Notes: generated from the letters alone by a model not told the origin. A DNA stretch of 64,000 nucleotides from Rhodobiaceae bacterium (GCA_021404525.1 JAAWWE010000009.1:81507-145506); one strand, 5' to 3'; numbered from the stretch's first letter, positions 18,170-26,774 are shown. Numbers and translations: made by a program.

Positions 18170-19708
18170 ATGGGTCGAAAAATCCTTTTCATCACGACAG
18201 ATCAAATGCGCTTTGATGCCCTGGGCTGCAATGGTGGCACCGTCGCCCGCACGCCCGCGATTGATGCACTCGCCCGCGACGGCATCAACTACACCCGCGC
18301 CCACGCGCAAAGCGTTGTGTGCATGCCCGCCCGCTCCACCATGCTGACCGGGCAATATGTGAGTACCCATGGCGTCTGGATGAATGGGGTGCCCCTGCCA
18401 GAAGACGCACCGAGCGTGGCAGCCTATCTACAAGACAAGGCCGGATACAAAACCGCCCTTATCGGGAAGGCCCACTTTGAACCTTTCCTCGACCCGGAAC
18501 TGAAATTTTATGAAAACCGCATGGCGCGTATTGATGAAAACGGGCCCCATCGTGGTTTCGATCATATGGAGCTCTCAAGTCACACACCCCTCATCCTCCA
18601 CTACAACAAGTGGATGCGAGAAAATGCGAAAGACGAGATTGGTGGCTTCTATCAGAACCTGACCGCTGACTTCGAAGTGAATGCCGAGGGCGGTGGAGAT
18701 ACAGGCGCCTGCCAAGTCCACACAAACCCGGTCGCGAAGGAGCACTACCATACGGACTGGGTGGCTGATCGCACCATCGCCTGGCTCGACAGTCTGGAAG
18801 AAGATGCCGATTGGTTCTGCTGGATGAGCTTTCCTGACCCACACCACCCCTGGGACCCGCCCGAAAGCGAGACCCACCGTGTGAATTGGCGCAACATTGA
18901 TCTACCAGATGCCTACCCGGGGAGCCCGGACAAGAACCAGGATATCCTGGAAGGCAAACCCAAACATTGGATGTGGTACTGGACCGGCGAGCGCACCATT
19001 AATATTGAAGCACCACCGGCATTCATCCCTAAAGACATGACGCCGGATCAGGTCCGCGAAGTAAACGCCATGACCCATGTGGAAAACGAACTGATCGATG
19101 AAGCCTGCGCCAAAGTGTTTGAGCGCATCAAGGAACTCGGCTGGGAAGACGACACAGACATCATCTTCACCACCGATCATGGTGAGTTCCAGGGGGACTA
19201 CGGCCTTCTATTCAAAGGGCCCTACCATGTGGAAAGCCTCATGAAACTGCCCTTTATCTGGCGTCCCGCACCAAATGCTAAAACCAACGCTGCAACCGTC
19301 ACCGCACCGGTCGGACAGGTCGACCTCGCGCCGACCTTCTGCGATATCGCGGGCGTCACCGTTCCAGACTGGATGCAGGGACAGGTGCTTCCTCAAGACC
19401 AGGAAACAGCCTCCGCACAAAAACGAGACCATGTCTTTACCGAGTGGGACTCTGTTTACACTGACGGAACAGAGGTCAGCCTACGCACCCTCTACAAAGA
19501 GGGCTACATCATCACCGCTTACAACAAATCAAACATTTATGAAGGCACCGAAGGTGAGCTTTACAATCTGGCGGACGATCCCAATCAGTGGGTTAATCTG
19601 TGGGACGACCCCGCTTACGCCTCCATCAAAAAGGATTTGCTTGCGGCGCTAGCCGACGCCCACCCCCCTGCCCGCGAGCCGAAGCTCGACTGGGTTGCCA
19701 TCGTTTAA
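18170..19708 (+). CDS. Sulfatase (formylglycine-dependent type I family)
   Basis: A 512-residue sulfatase of the alkaline-phosphatase superfamily. The modification motif C-x-P-x-R is at residues 51-55 (CMPAR, followed by STMLTGQ), so Cys51 should become formylglycine. Metal ligands are visible in TTDQ (Asp11, Gln12) and in FTTDHGEFQGD near residue 330. No signal peptide is seen, so it probably acts in the cytoplasm, as choline-sulfatase and phosphonate-monoester-hydrolase relatives do. A formylglycine-generating enzyme gene is not in the window. AGGA precedes the ATG. Position between a hydrolase and a crotonase suggests it removes sulfate from an organic ester that is then broken down further. 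Confidence 0.92.
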   Translation: MGRKILFITTDQMRFDALGCNGGTVARTPAIDALARDGINYTRAHAQSVVCMPARSTMLTGQYVSTHGVWMNGVPLPEDAPSVAAYLQDKAGYKTALIGKAHFEPFLDPELKFYENRMARIDENGPHRGFDHMELSSHTPLILHYNKWMRENAKDEIGGFYQNLTADFEVNAEGGGDTGACQVHTNPVAKEHYHTDWVADRTIAWLDSLEEDADWFCWMSFPDPHHPWDPPESETHRVNWRNIDLPDAYPGSPDKNQDILEGKPKHWMWYWTGERTINIEAPPAFIPKDMTPDQVREVNAMTHVENELIDEACAKVFERIKELGWEDDTDIIFTTDHGEFQGDYGLLFKGPYHVESLMKLPFIWRPAPNAKTNAATVTAPVGQVDLAPTFCDIAGVTVPDWMQGQVLPQDQETASAQKRDHVFTEWDSVYTDGTEVSLRTLYKEGYIITAYNKSNIYEGTEGELYNLADDPNQWVNLWDDPAYASIKKDLLAALADAHPPAREPKLDWVAIV

Positions 19709-19719
19709 GGACAGACAGT

Positions 19720-20514
19720 ATGCCATCACCGACAGAAAAAATGATCGCCCGCAAAGAAGGCGCTATTGGATGGATGATCTTCAACAATCCGGAGAAGCAC
19801 AATTCCGTCAGCCTCGACATGTGGCAGGCGGTCCCCGACATCCTGGATGAATTCGAGGCCGACCCGGAGATCCTTTCCATTGTGCTCGCAGGCGCCGGCG
19901 AGAAAGCCTTTGTGGCGGGCGCAGACATATCTCAGTTTGAGCAAGCACGCTCAAACCCGGAAAGCGTCCAGAACTATGAGGACACCTCCACCATCGCGTT
20001 TGAGCGCATCGCCCGTTCCTCTCGGCCCACCATTGCCATGATTGATGGCTATTGCATTGGCGGCGGCTTAGGGATCGCGCTTGCCTGCGACCTGCGCTTT
20101 GCTGCAAAAGGCTCCACTTTTGGCATCCCCGCCGGCAAGCTCGGCCTTGCCTATCCGCTCGTCTCCACCAAACGATTGGTGGATGTTGTGGGGCCATCAT
20201 CTGCCAAAGAGATCTTCTTCACTGCCCGTCGCTTCAGCCATGATGAGGCCCTGCAAATGGGGCTGATCAATCGGGTCCTCGACAAAGGTGAGTTGGAAGC
20301 CTTCACCCGGGCAACCTGTGAGCAGATTGATGACAATGCCCCGCTCACCGTGCGCAATGAAAAGAAGATCATTGATGAGCTCGTGCGCGAAGCCGACAGC
20401 TTTGATGCCAAAGCCTGCCTTCGCCTGATCGCAGAATGTTTCGGCAGCGACGACTATGCCGAGGGCCGAGCCGCCTTCATGGAAAAAAGAAAACCCAACT
20501 TCAAAGGCAAATAA
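19720..20514 (+). CDS. Crotonase-fold protein without the hydratase glutamates
   Basis: A 264-residue crotonase. The oxyanion-hole motifs are present (AFVAGADIS and GYCIGGGLGIAL), so it should bind an acyl-CoA. Both hydratase glutamates are replaced: the first site is GGGLGIAL (Gly) and the second is IPAGKLGL (Ala). A plain enoyl-CoA hydratase reaction is therefore doubtful; members with such changes include thioester hydrolases, decarboxylases, C-C hydrolases and dehalogenases. I set the start at ATG 19720 (AAGGACAG upstream, 11 bases after the sulfatase stop); the frame upstream overlaps the sulfatase and is not real. Third gene of the operon. Confidence 0.9.
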   Translation: MPSPTEKMIARKEGAIGWMIFNNPEKHNSVSLDMWQAVPDILDEFEADPEILSIVLAGAGEKAFVAGADISQFEQARSNPESVQNYEDTSTIAFERIARSSRPTIAMIDGYCIGGGLGIALACDLRFAAKGSTFGIPAGKLGLAYPLVSTKRLVDVVGPSSAKEIFFTARRFSHDEALQMGLINRVLDKGELEAFTRATCEQIDDNAPLTVRNEKKIIDELVREADSFDAKACLRLIAECFGSDDYAEGRAAFMEKRKPNFKGK

Positions 20515-20526
20515 GAAAGAGGAATC

Positions 20527-21378
20527 ATGGGAGACCGTCTCAAAGACAAAGTTGTGATCATCACTGGTGGCACGAGCGGAATTGGTCGCGGCACAGTTGA
20601 CCTGTTCCTGTCTGAAGGAGCAAAAACTGTTGTCGGCGATGTGCAGGAGCATCGAGGCGAAGAAATGACCCTGACCCTTGGAGACAATTTCTCCTACTGC
20701 CAGACGGACGTGGCGCAGGAAGCAGACGTCAAAGCTCTTGTCGACCACACAGTCGATAAGTTTGGCCGTGTGGATTGCATCTTCAACAATGCAGGATTTG
20801 GGGGTGTCGGCGGGCAGCTGGATGAGATCGATATGGATGGGTTTGACACATCCGTCGGCGTCCTGCTGAAAGGTGTCTTCCTTGGCTACAAACACGCCGT
20901 GCCCGTGATGAAGAAACAGGGCTCCGGCTCCATCATCTCCACAGCAAGCGTTGCAGGCCTGCAAGCAGGCTTTGGGCCGCAAGTCTATTCCGCCTGCAAG
21001 GCGGCGGTAGCGCATCTCGCAAAGACAGCCGCCCTCGAGCTCGGTGAGTTTAACATCCGCTCAAACGCCATCTGCCCCGGTGGCATAGCGACGCCCATTT
21101 TTGCAAATGCGTTGGAACTGGGTCCCAACGCAGCCGATGAGTTTGCAGAATTCATGAAGCCCCGCCTTGCGAAGCTTCAGCCGGTTGCGCGGTCCGGTGT
21201 CCCCAATGACATTGCGGAGATGGCGCTCTTTCTGGCATCCGACGCCTCCACCTTCGTCACTGGCCAGATCATCGCTGTTGATGGTGGCCTCACGGCGGGG
21301 CGTATGCGCGGCCTCTCAGACGCGGTCGACTTCGAGGAAACCATCAACGAGTTTCTATCGACACATAAATCCGGCTAG
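20527..21378 (+). CDS. Short-chain dehydrogenase/reductase, last gene of the sulfatase operon
   Basis: A 283-residue classical SDR: TGGTSGIGRG near residue 14, NNAGFGG, catalytic Ser in ISTASVAG and Tyr-x3-Lys (YSACK), closing with GQIIAVDGGLTAG. Asp near residue 38 (VVGDVQ) favours NAD. Relatives include cyclopentanol, 3-alpha-hydroxysteroid and levodione dehydrogenases, so oxidation of a ring alcohol is a fair guess but not shown. The 12-base gap after the crotonase and AAAGAGGA before the ATG put it in the same operon. Its stop codon sits at the start of a ~100-bp palindrome-rich spacer. Confidence 0.92.
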   Translation: MGDRLKDKVVIITGGTSGIGRGTVDLFLSEGAKTVVGDVQEHRGEEMTLTLGDNFSYCQTDVAQEADVKALVDHTVDKFGRVDCIFNNAGFGGVGGQLDEIDMDGFDTSVGVLLKGVFLGYKHAVPVMKKQGSGSIISTASVAGLQAGFGPQVYSACKAAVAHLAKTAALELGEFNIRSNAICPGGIATPIFANALELGPNAADEFAEFMKPRLAKLQPVARSGVPNDIAEMALFLASDASTFVTGQIIAVDGGLTAGRMRGLSDAVDFEETINEFLSTHKSG

Positions 21379-21477
21379 AAGCGTTTTCAGTAAAAGTTGC
21401 AGGCTCTTATGGTTCGAAAACGCGACAAAAAGCCTAGAGCCTTTCCGTCAGTTCAGCTGAAACGAGAAACGCTCTAG
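21376..21477. repeat. Palindromic intergenic element between convergent genes
   Basis: The core is an imperfect hairpin: CTAGAGC (21434-21440) pairs with GCTCTAG (21471-21477), followed inwards by TTTC/GAAA and a TTCAGCTGAA centre. A related half-site, CTAGAAGCGTTTTCAG, sits at 21374-21391 region and overlaps the SDR stop. The stop of the minus-strand gene (21474-21476) lies inside the right arm. It resembles the short palindromic elements (RIME/REP-like) common in alphaproteobacterial spacers, and could act as a bidirectional terminator. I see only this copy in the window. Confidence 0.5.
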
Positions 21478-22217
21478 AAACGGAATTCATCGCCACCACG
21501 GCCGAGAACAGGAACCGCGCCATCGGGGCAACTCCCCCCGGTGGCGTATTTGTCTGCAACCTCTCGCGCCATCTCATTCGCATTGGCGTTTGCCAGCGCA
21601 TCGAAATAGGCAACATGGCAGCTGTTCCCATCGCGGAACCGCGACACGACAAGCACCTGCCCATTGGAGAAAGACCCATCATCGGTCATCTGTTGATAGG
21701 TGTAACGAACGATTGTGGCGAAGGGATCTGCGCCTGCCCGATTGGGCGCCCGCCATTCAAGCTTGGGACCGAGATTATTAAACGGCGGAATGGTCTGCCC
21801 AATGGGACGTACGCCCACAGGTACAAAGACGTCCACGGGTTCTTCAGTTTCAACCTCAATTACTATTCCAGCTTCTTCAGCCGCCGCGTCGACCTCTTCC
21901 GATACGCTCTCATCGACCACACCAGGCTCTTCGATCACTTCTTCAACCTCTACAGGCTCTTCTTCGATGATCAGAGGTTCACCCGGTTTCCGGTAGGCGA
22001 GATAGAGACGCAGGTCCCCTTCAGTCGCGTATACATCATAGCCGTGTTGCCCGGCGCATTTCACTTGCACGAACCCAATTTCGGATTCTTCTTCGATAAG
22101 TGCGCATTGGCCCAGATCAAGATCAGAATAGGAGCTCGTGTAGGGTGTGGCATTTGCCGCTGTGGCCCAGAACAGAGCCCCCGCAACGCCAGCCAATCCG
22201 ATGTAACGCTTTTTCAT
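21474..22217 (-). CDS. Exported protein with a Glu/Val-rich acidic segment
   Basis: A 247-residue protein with a signal peptide (MKKRYIGLAGVAGALF, cleavage probably after ATAANA near residue 24). The mature N-terminus has two cysteines in a short conserved-looking stretch. Residues ~75-130 are a low-complexity acidic region dominated by Glu, Val and Pro (for example EEEPVEVEEVIEEPG), likely extended. The C-terminal ~100 residues end in a compact region with CHVAYFDALANANANEMARE and a paired Cys (GGSCPDG). I set ATG 22217 because GGAGGGG lies upstream. It follows the GST gene by one base, so they are co-transcribed. No known family identified. Confidence 0.75.
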   Translation of the reverse strand: MKKRYIGLAGVAGALFWATAANATPYTSSYSDLDLGQCALIEEESEIGFVQVKCAGQHGYDVYATEGDLRLYLAYRKPGEPLIIEEEPVEVEEVIEEPGVVDESVSEEVDAAAEEAGIVIEVETEEPVDVFVPVGVRPIGQTIPPFNNLGPKLEWRAPNRAGADPFATIVRYTYQQMTDDGSFSNGQVLVVSRFRDGNSCHVAYFDALANANANEMAREVADKYATGGSCPDGAVPVLGRGGDEFRF

Positions 22218-22218
22218 A

Positions 22219-23325
22219 TCACCCCTCCACAACCAACTGGTTTTTGACCCGCGCAACGCGATGACGCAGATCGAACTGCATCGCGTCCTTGCCCCCAACT
22301 TCGTCAAGCAATGTGTCCACACTTTGGCGATCATCGCCCCGCAAAGGCTGATAGAAATTCAGCACACGCTGCAGCATCCACTGCTCAAAGGTGAACATGC
22401 CCCTCTCCCCCGTCACAGGCGTACCGTCTGCTTCTTTCAGCACGAAGCTCTGTTTGCCGATGGCGCGGGGAATGTCCGTACCAGGATTCTCGTCAATCCA
22501 ATCTGCAAAAGAGGAGATCATGTGGTGGAGAGGCGGAAATTGCTCCTCGAAGATACGGCGCAATACCGGATGGAGCGTCTCTGGCACTTCATCTCCCGGA
22601 AGGAAGTCCCCTGCCTTCGGCTCTGGGTCCATCATCCGCTCAACCCATCTGGCAACATTGGGGGCGATCCGCTTCATGATCTCGCCGGACGCAGGATCGC
22701 GATATTGATGCGCATAAAGGGGTCCGATCATGCCAAAATCCCCAATGCTTGGGCGTGACCCCAGAAGGTAGCCATGCACGGCAAAGTGCACGTCGAGGTC
22801 TCGGAGTAACTGCTCGTAAGAGGCCTCTACTGCTTTTTCTGTCGCCGGCGTCACACCCAGGATGGGAAGTGAACCCTCGAACGGTTTGCAGGTCTGTTTG
22901 CCCACCTCAATCTGCTCCGCCTCGCTCAGGTCAGGCTGCGACACCTTACCGAACTCCAGATACATGGCCTCAGCATTGTGATTCCACCGATAATGCATGG
23001 CGGGGATCTTCATCCATTCATCCCCATAGAGCTCAAACAGACGCGCGATCGTACCCTGGCGCGGCGTAGACGGATAAATCGACGGCTCCGGAAACCGTTC
23101 TTCGAGAAAGTCGATAATGTCGCTTGTGTCCTGCACCGCGATATCATCTGGCGAGATCAGAACCGGCATCATGGCAACGCCTGTCCGGGGAAGAATGACA
23201 TTCAGATAAACATCGCGATCTGCGTTCACTTCCTCATACGGGATGTCCTTGTAGCGCAGATAGGACCGCACCTTGCCTGTGAAATAGGAAATCTCCGCGC
23301 CCAGAAGCTGATAGGTCTCTGTCAT
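22219..23325 (-). CDS. Glutathione S-transferase family protein, unusually long
   Basis: A 368-residue protein. Residues ~5-85 have the thioredoxin-like GST N-domain (LLGAEISYFTGKVRSYLRYK, then the cis-Pro block MMPVLIS, then the Asp-Thr-Ser that binds the gamma-glutamyl group, QDTSDIIDFLE). The all-helical C-domain follows, with the conserved GSRPSIGDFGMIGPLYA near residue 215. Another ~120 residues extend beyond the normal ~220-residue GST length. Ser or Tyr activation cannot be assigned with certainty. Possible roles are conjugation or thiol-dependent isomerisation of catabolic intermediates. ATG 23325 preferred. First gene of a two-gene unit with the acidic secreted protein. Confidence 0.85.
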   Translation of the reverse strand: MTETYQLLGAEISYFTGKVRSYLRYKDIPYEEVNADRDVYLNVILPRTGVAMMPVLISPDDIAVQDTSDIIDFLEERFPEPSIYPSTPRQGTIARLFELYGDEWMKIPAMHYRWNHNAEAMYLEFGKVSQPDLSEAEQIEVGKQTCKPFEGSLPILGVTPATEKAVEASYEQLLRDLDVHFAVHGYLLGSRPSIGDFGMIGPLYAHQYRDPASGEIMKRIAPNVARWVERMMDPEPKAGDFLPGDEVPETLHPVLRRIFEEQFPPLHHMISSFADWIDENPGTDIPRAIGKQSFVLKEADGTPVTGERGMFTFEQWMLQRVLNFYQPLRGDDRQSVDTLLDEVGGKDAMQFDLRHRVARVKNQLVVEG

Positions 23326-23471
23326 GTCCAACCCGATTGTTCAATTTTTTGGCATGCAACATGCCGTTTTGTGGCAATTTAGCTGTTGTTTCCAATCGAG
23401 CCAAGCTGTTCAACAAATTTTCAACTCTCTTCGGATTAGCCTGCGCTGCCATAAGCGAGACCGGTTGAAAC

Positions 23472-23804
23472 GTGACGACGAAAGTCAAAATTGAACGGCG
23501 GCGACGACCGCGCATCGCTACCGCCATATCAGGCCGGATTGTCTACCCCGGTATCGACGCTGAGTGCTGGGTCAATCAGATGTCAGCGACCAGCGCTCTG
23601 GTCGAAGTTGTGCCCCTCCCCGCACTCAACACGCCCGTCGCTCTCGACGTGCCAGGCATTGGTTTTTCCAGGGGCACAACGGTGAGACACACTGGCCGAT
23701 ATGTATGTATTCGCCTGGACCCATCGCTCCGAAAAGAACAAGCGATGGATGACAGACTTGCCGATCTCAAGAACAACCAAGAAAGCAGGGGCAAAGACGA
23801 CTGA
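23472..23804 (+). CDS. PilZ-domain protein
   Basis: A 110-residue protein that looks like a stand-alone PilZ domain: an Arg-rich start (ERRRRPRIATA, matching RxxxR) followed by strands (SGRIVYPG, ECWVNQMSATSALVEV) in which the usual D/NxSxxG appears as NQMSATSA. PilZ domains bind cyclic di-GMP through these residues; here the second motif is not perfect, so binding is uncertain. A basic C-terminal tail follows. The start is a GTG at 23472 with no strong Shine-Dalgarno. Nothing adjacent identifies a target. Confidence 0.65.
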   Translation: MTTKVKIERRRRPRIATAISGRIVYPGIDAECWVNQMSATSALVEVVPLPALNTPVALDVPGIGFSRGTTVRHTGRYVCIRLDPSLRKEQAMDDRLADLKNNQESRGKDD

Positions 23805-23869
23805 CTCCCCCCGCGACAGCAAGTGATGCCGCCGCTACACTCTCCGCAAACACCATAAGGGAGAGACCT

Positions 23870-24658
23870 ATGAAACTTGACGGCGCAGTCGCAATTGTCA
23901 CCGGATCAGCCGCAGGCCTGGGAGCCGCAACAGCTATCCGCCTTGCCAAATCTGGAACAAAGGTCGCAATCAACTACACAAAATCTGAAGACGAGGCGAA
24001 AGCCGTTGTTGCGGAGATCGAAGCAGCTGGCGGCGAAGCAATCCTCGCCCAGGGCGATGTGTCCGATGACGAAGCCTGCAAAAAGATCGTCCAGACGACG
24101 GTGGACAAATGGGGCCGTGTCGACATTCTGGTCAACAATGCAGGCACCACACAGTTTGCCGACCATGACGATCTCGACGCGCTTCAGGCAGAAGACTTTC
24201 ACCGCATCTATGGCGTAAATGTGATTGGCGCCTATCAGATGATCCGGGCCTGCAAACCTCACATGCAAAGCCAGGGAGAAGGGTCCGTCGTCAATGTGTC
24301 GTCCATCGCTGGCGTTACCGGCGTTGGCTCTTCAGTCGCCTATGCCGCCTCAAAAGGGGCGATGAACACGATGACGCTTTCGCTCGCACGTTCACTTGCG
24401 CCAGAGATCCGAGTAAATGCAGTTTGCCCCGGCTTCATCGGCACCCGCTGGTTCCGCGACAAATTCGGCGAAGCAACCTTCCAGAAGATTGTCACAAATC
24501 AGGAAAACACCATGCCGTTAAAACGCGCCGGTACACCTGAAGACATCGCAGCGACCGTCTGCTTCTTCGCCGGTGAAGGGTCTGATCACATCACGGGCGA
24601 GACGCTCATCACCGATGCGGGCATGCATCTGAACTTTGCGCCTCTCTCGGCGCGCTGA
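23870..24658 (+). CDS. Short-chain dehydrogenase/reductase
   Basis: A 262-residue classical SDR with TGSAAGLGAAT near residue 12, NNAGTTQ, catalytic Ser in NVSSIAG and Tyr-x3-Lys (YAASK), closing with GETLITDAGMHL. Asn-Tyr-Thr-Lys-Ser after the second strand (INYTKS) suggests NADP preference. FabG-like in overall look, but no fatty-acid synthesis genes are nearby. GGGAGAG precedes the ATG. It is followed by a 12-bp perfect hairpin, and is convergent with an alpha/beta hydrolase. Confidence 0.92.
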   Translation: MKLDGAVAIVTGSAAGLGAATAIRLAKSGTKVAINYTKSEDEAKAVVAEIEAAGGEAILAQGDVSDDEACKKIVQTTVDKWGRVDILVNNAGTTQFADHDDLDALQAEDFHRIYGVNVIGAYQMIRACKPHMQSQGEGSVVNVSSIAGVTGVGSSVAYAASKGAMNTMTLSLARSLAPEIRVNAVCPGFIGTRWFRDKFGEATFQKIVTNQENTMPLKRAGTPEDIAATVCFFAGEGSDHITGETLITDAGMHLNFAPLSAR

Positions 24659-24667
24659 CGCACTCAA

Positions 24668-24700
24668 GCAAAAGGCCTGGCGAGATGTCAGGCCTTTTGC
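24668..24700. terminator. Bidirectional terminator overlapping the hydrolase 3' end
   Basis: A perfect 12-bp stem (24668-24679 with 24689-24700, GCAAAAGGCCTG arm) and a 9-nt loop. Both sides have A- or T-runs inside the arms, so it can terminate both the SDR (plus) and the hydrolase (minus). The hydrolase stop codon, 24688-24690, sits within the right arm. Confidence 0.75.
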
Positions 24701-25437
24701 AAAAACGCGAGCACTGCTTCTTTGTAGGCTTTATCGCCAACGGTGCGCATGTGATCGCGCCTTGCAATCGTCACAGCCTCCCCCTTCGGAAACGGCTTAG
24801 CCAGCCTTTCCGCCGAACCGGCAATCTCGTCCCGCTCGCCGGCAACAACGAGCACAGGGACCTGGACCTGCGCCAGCGTTTCATCCGTCAGCTTATCGCG
24901 CGGCACCTGATAACAGGCAGCGAGCGCTTCTCTGTCCTGGCCATTCTTATCCGCAAAGGCTCGAAAGGCGCGGGCCACGGGGGTCTTAGCGTCATGCAGA
25001 CTGTCTGCAAGCAATGCCTCAACAACCGGCTCAATCTGACCGGAAGGGGCAAAAAGCCGGTCGCCCACCCCCGCCAAAACGACAGACCGGCAGCGATCCG
25101 GATAATCCATAGCGAACCGCAGGCTCAACATGGCACCCAGCGAATAGCCCATAATATCAGCCTGATCGAGCCCCAGATGATCTAGGAGAGCAAGAACATC
25201 CGCCGCCATCAGACCCCGGTCATAGGCGGAGACGTCATGCAAATCATCACTCTCCCCGTGCCCGCGGAGGTCAAACATTGCGACCCGGTGCCCCGCTTTC
25301 ACCAGCAGGTCGACCCACCCAGGCTCAACCCAATTGACCGCATGGGTCGATGCAAAACCGTGAACCAGCACGATAGGGTCTCCCGCGCCTTCGGCCCGAT
25401 AAGCCAACTTCACATTGCCTGAATGAAAATAGTCCAC
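24688..25437 (-). CDS. Alpha/beta hydrolase (paralogue A)
   Basis: A 249-residue alpha/beta hydrolase: oxyanion motif LVHGFAST, RGHGES, nucleophile elbow GYSLGA, acid in VAGERDEIAG and His in ARRDHMRT. A GTG at 25437 (VDYFHSGNVKLAY) with GGAGGG just upstream is the best start; the frame is open to 25461. It is clearly related to the hydrolase at 28181-28933, sharing GDPI-L-HGFAST, RGHGES, ALLDHL and VLAG-G blocks. Divergent from the M20 amidohydrolase. Probably an esterase or lactonase; substrate unknown. Confidence 0.88.
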   Translation of the reverse strand: MDYFHSGNVKLAYRAEGAGDPIVLVHGFASTHAVNWVEPGWVDLLVKAGHRVAMFDLRGHGESDDLHDVSAYDRGLMAADVLALLDHLGLDQADIMGYSLGAMLSLRFAMDYPDRCRSVVLAGVGDRLFAPSGQIEPVVEALLADSLHDAKTPVARAFRAFADKNGQDREALAACYQVPRDKLTDETLAQVQVPVLVVAGERDEIAGSAERLAKPFPKGEAVTIARRDHMRTVGDKAYKEAVLAFLQKA

Positions 25438-25517
25438 GAAACCCTCCACACCGCACAACACCTAGAGCATGCCCATGAAGAGTGTATAGTAGGACGATCA
25501 CTCGGACGGGGACAAAA

Positions 25518-26774
25518 ATGACTGACGCTGCCGCTTTGAAACGCCAAGCTTGTGACGCCATTGATGCCATGAGCGACGAGCTCATCTCAATTTCGCATGA
25601 GATCCATGCAAATCCCGAGCTGGCTTTTCATGAGCACAAAGCTGCCGCCCTTCTGTCTAATCGCGTCGAGAGGGAAGGCCTTGCCGTCGCCAGGGAGGCC
25701 TATGGCCTGGAAACAGCCTATGCCACGGAGTTCGGCGACAAAGGGCCGACAGTTGGCATTCTATCAGAATATGATGCTCTGCCCGGCATCGGACACTCTT
25801 GCGGCCACAACATCATCGCGACGACGGGTCTCGGAGCAAGCCTTGCGCTTTCGAAACTGAATGGCACACTTCCTGGCCGCGTCCGCTACCTCGGCACCCC
25901 CGCCGAAGAGCAAGGCGGCGGCAAGGAACTGATGGCTCAGGAAGGCGCCTTCGACGGCCTTGATGCCGCGATGATGGTGCATCCTGCAGGCGTTGACCTC
26001 GCGACCATGCCCTGCATCTGCGTGTCAGAAGTCGAAGTGATCTATTCAGGCAAAAGCGCCCATGCCTCCGCAATGCCCCATGCAGGCCTGAACGCGCTCG
26101 ATGCCCTCGTCACCGCGTACCAATCCATCGCTCAACTAAGACAGCACATCAAACCAACCGAGCGCATCCACGGCATCATCAATGAAGGCGGAGTCGCGCC
26201 GAACATCGTGCCGGATCGCGCCAGCGGCGTGTTCTATGTCCGTGCCGCAGAGGCCATCTCTCTTGCAGCATTGAAGGCCCGCGTCCAGGCCTGCTTCGAG
26301 GCCGGAGCCTTAGCGACAGGCTGCACAGCTGATATCAGATGGGCGAAAGCCGACTATCTGGACATGAAAACAAGCTGGCCCATTGCGGAAGCCTATGAGG
26401 CAAATGCACGAACGCTAGGGCGCGATTTCTTTCCGCTCGACAAAATGCCATCCGGATCCGCTGGCAGCACCGATATGGGCAATGTGAGCCACCGCGTGCC
26501 ATCTATTCACCCCATGATCGCCTCGGCACCCCCAAGCGTCGTCATTCACAATCCTGAATTCGCCAGGTGGGCAGGCGGCGAGATGGGCGACAAAGCCTGC
26601 ATCGATGGCGCCAAGTCATTGGCGATGACCGCGATTGATTTCATGACAGACCCTGCCCTGCAGGAGGCTTCAAAGGTTAGTTTTGCCGAAACTGCTGAAA
26701 ACTCCGCGCGCTCGGTAGGTGCCGCTTACAATCCTGAGGGCACAATCGCACTGGGCGGCTGCGGCTGCTGCTAG
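25518..26774 (+). CDS. M20 family amidohydrolase (AbgB-like)
   Basis: A 418-residue metallo-amidohydrolase of the M20D type. The metal-binding His-Ser-Cys-Gly-His (GHSCGHN) and the acidic PAEEQGGGKELM are visible, and the dimerisation domain starts near residue 180. SAGSTDMGNVSHRVPSIHP near residue 315 is typical of AbgB-like enzymes, which cleave p-aminobenzoyl-glutamate or related N-acyl amino acids. An odd end: the protein stops with GGCGCC, a Gly/Cys tail I do not know from this family. ATG 25518 follows GGGGAC. Its stop shares CTAG with the stop of the convergent transporter gene (26771-26774). Confidence 0.88.
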   Translation: MTDAAALKRQACDAIDAMSDELISISHEIHANPELAFHEHKAAALLSNRVEREGLAVAREAYGLETAYATEFGDKGPTVGILSEYDALPGIGHSCGHNIIATTGLGASLALSKLNGTLPGRVRYLGTPAEEQGGGKELMAQEGAFDGLDAAMMVHPAGVDLATMPCICVSEVEVIYSGKSAHASAMPHAGLNALDALVTAYQSIAQLRQHIKPTERIHGIINEGGVAPNIVPDRASGVFYVRAAEAISLAALKARVQACFEAGALATGCTADIRWAKADYLDMKTSWPIAEAYEANARTLGRDFFPLDKMPSGSAGSTDMGNVSHRVPSIHPMIASAPPSVVIHNPEFARWAGGEMGDKACIDGAKSLAMTAIDFMTDPALQEASKVSFAETAENSARSVGAAYNPEGTIALGGCGCC

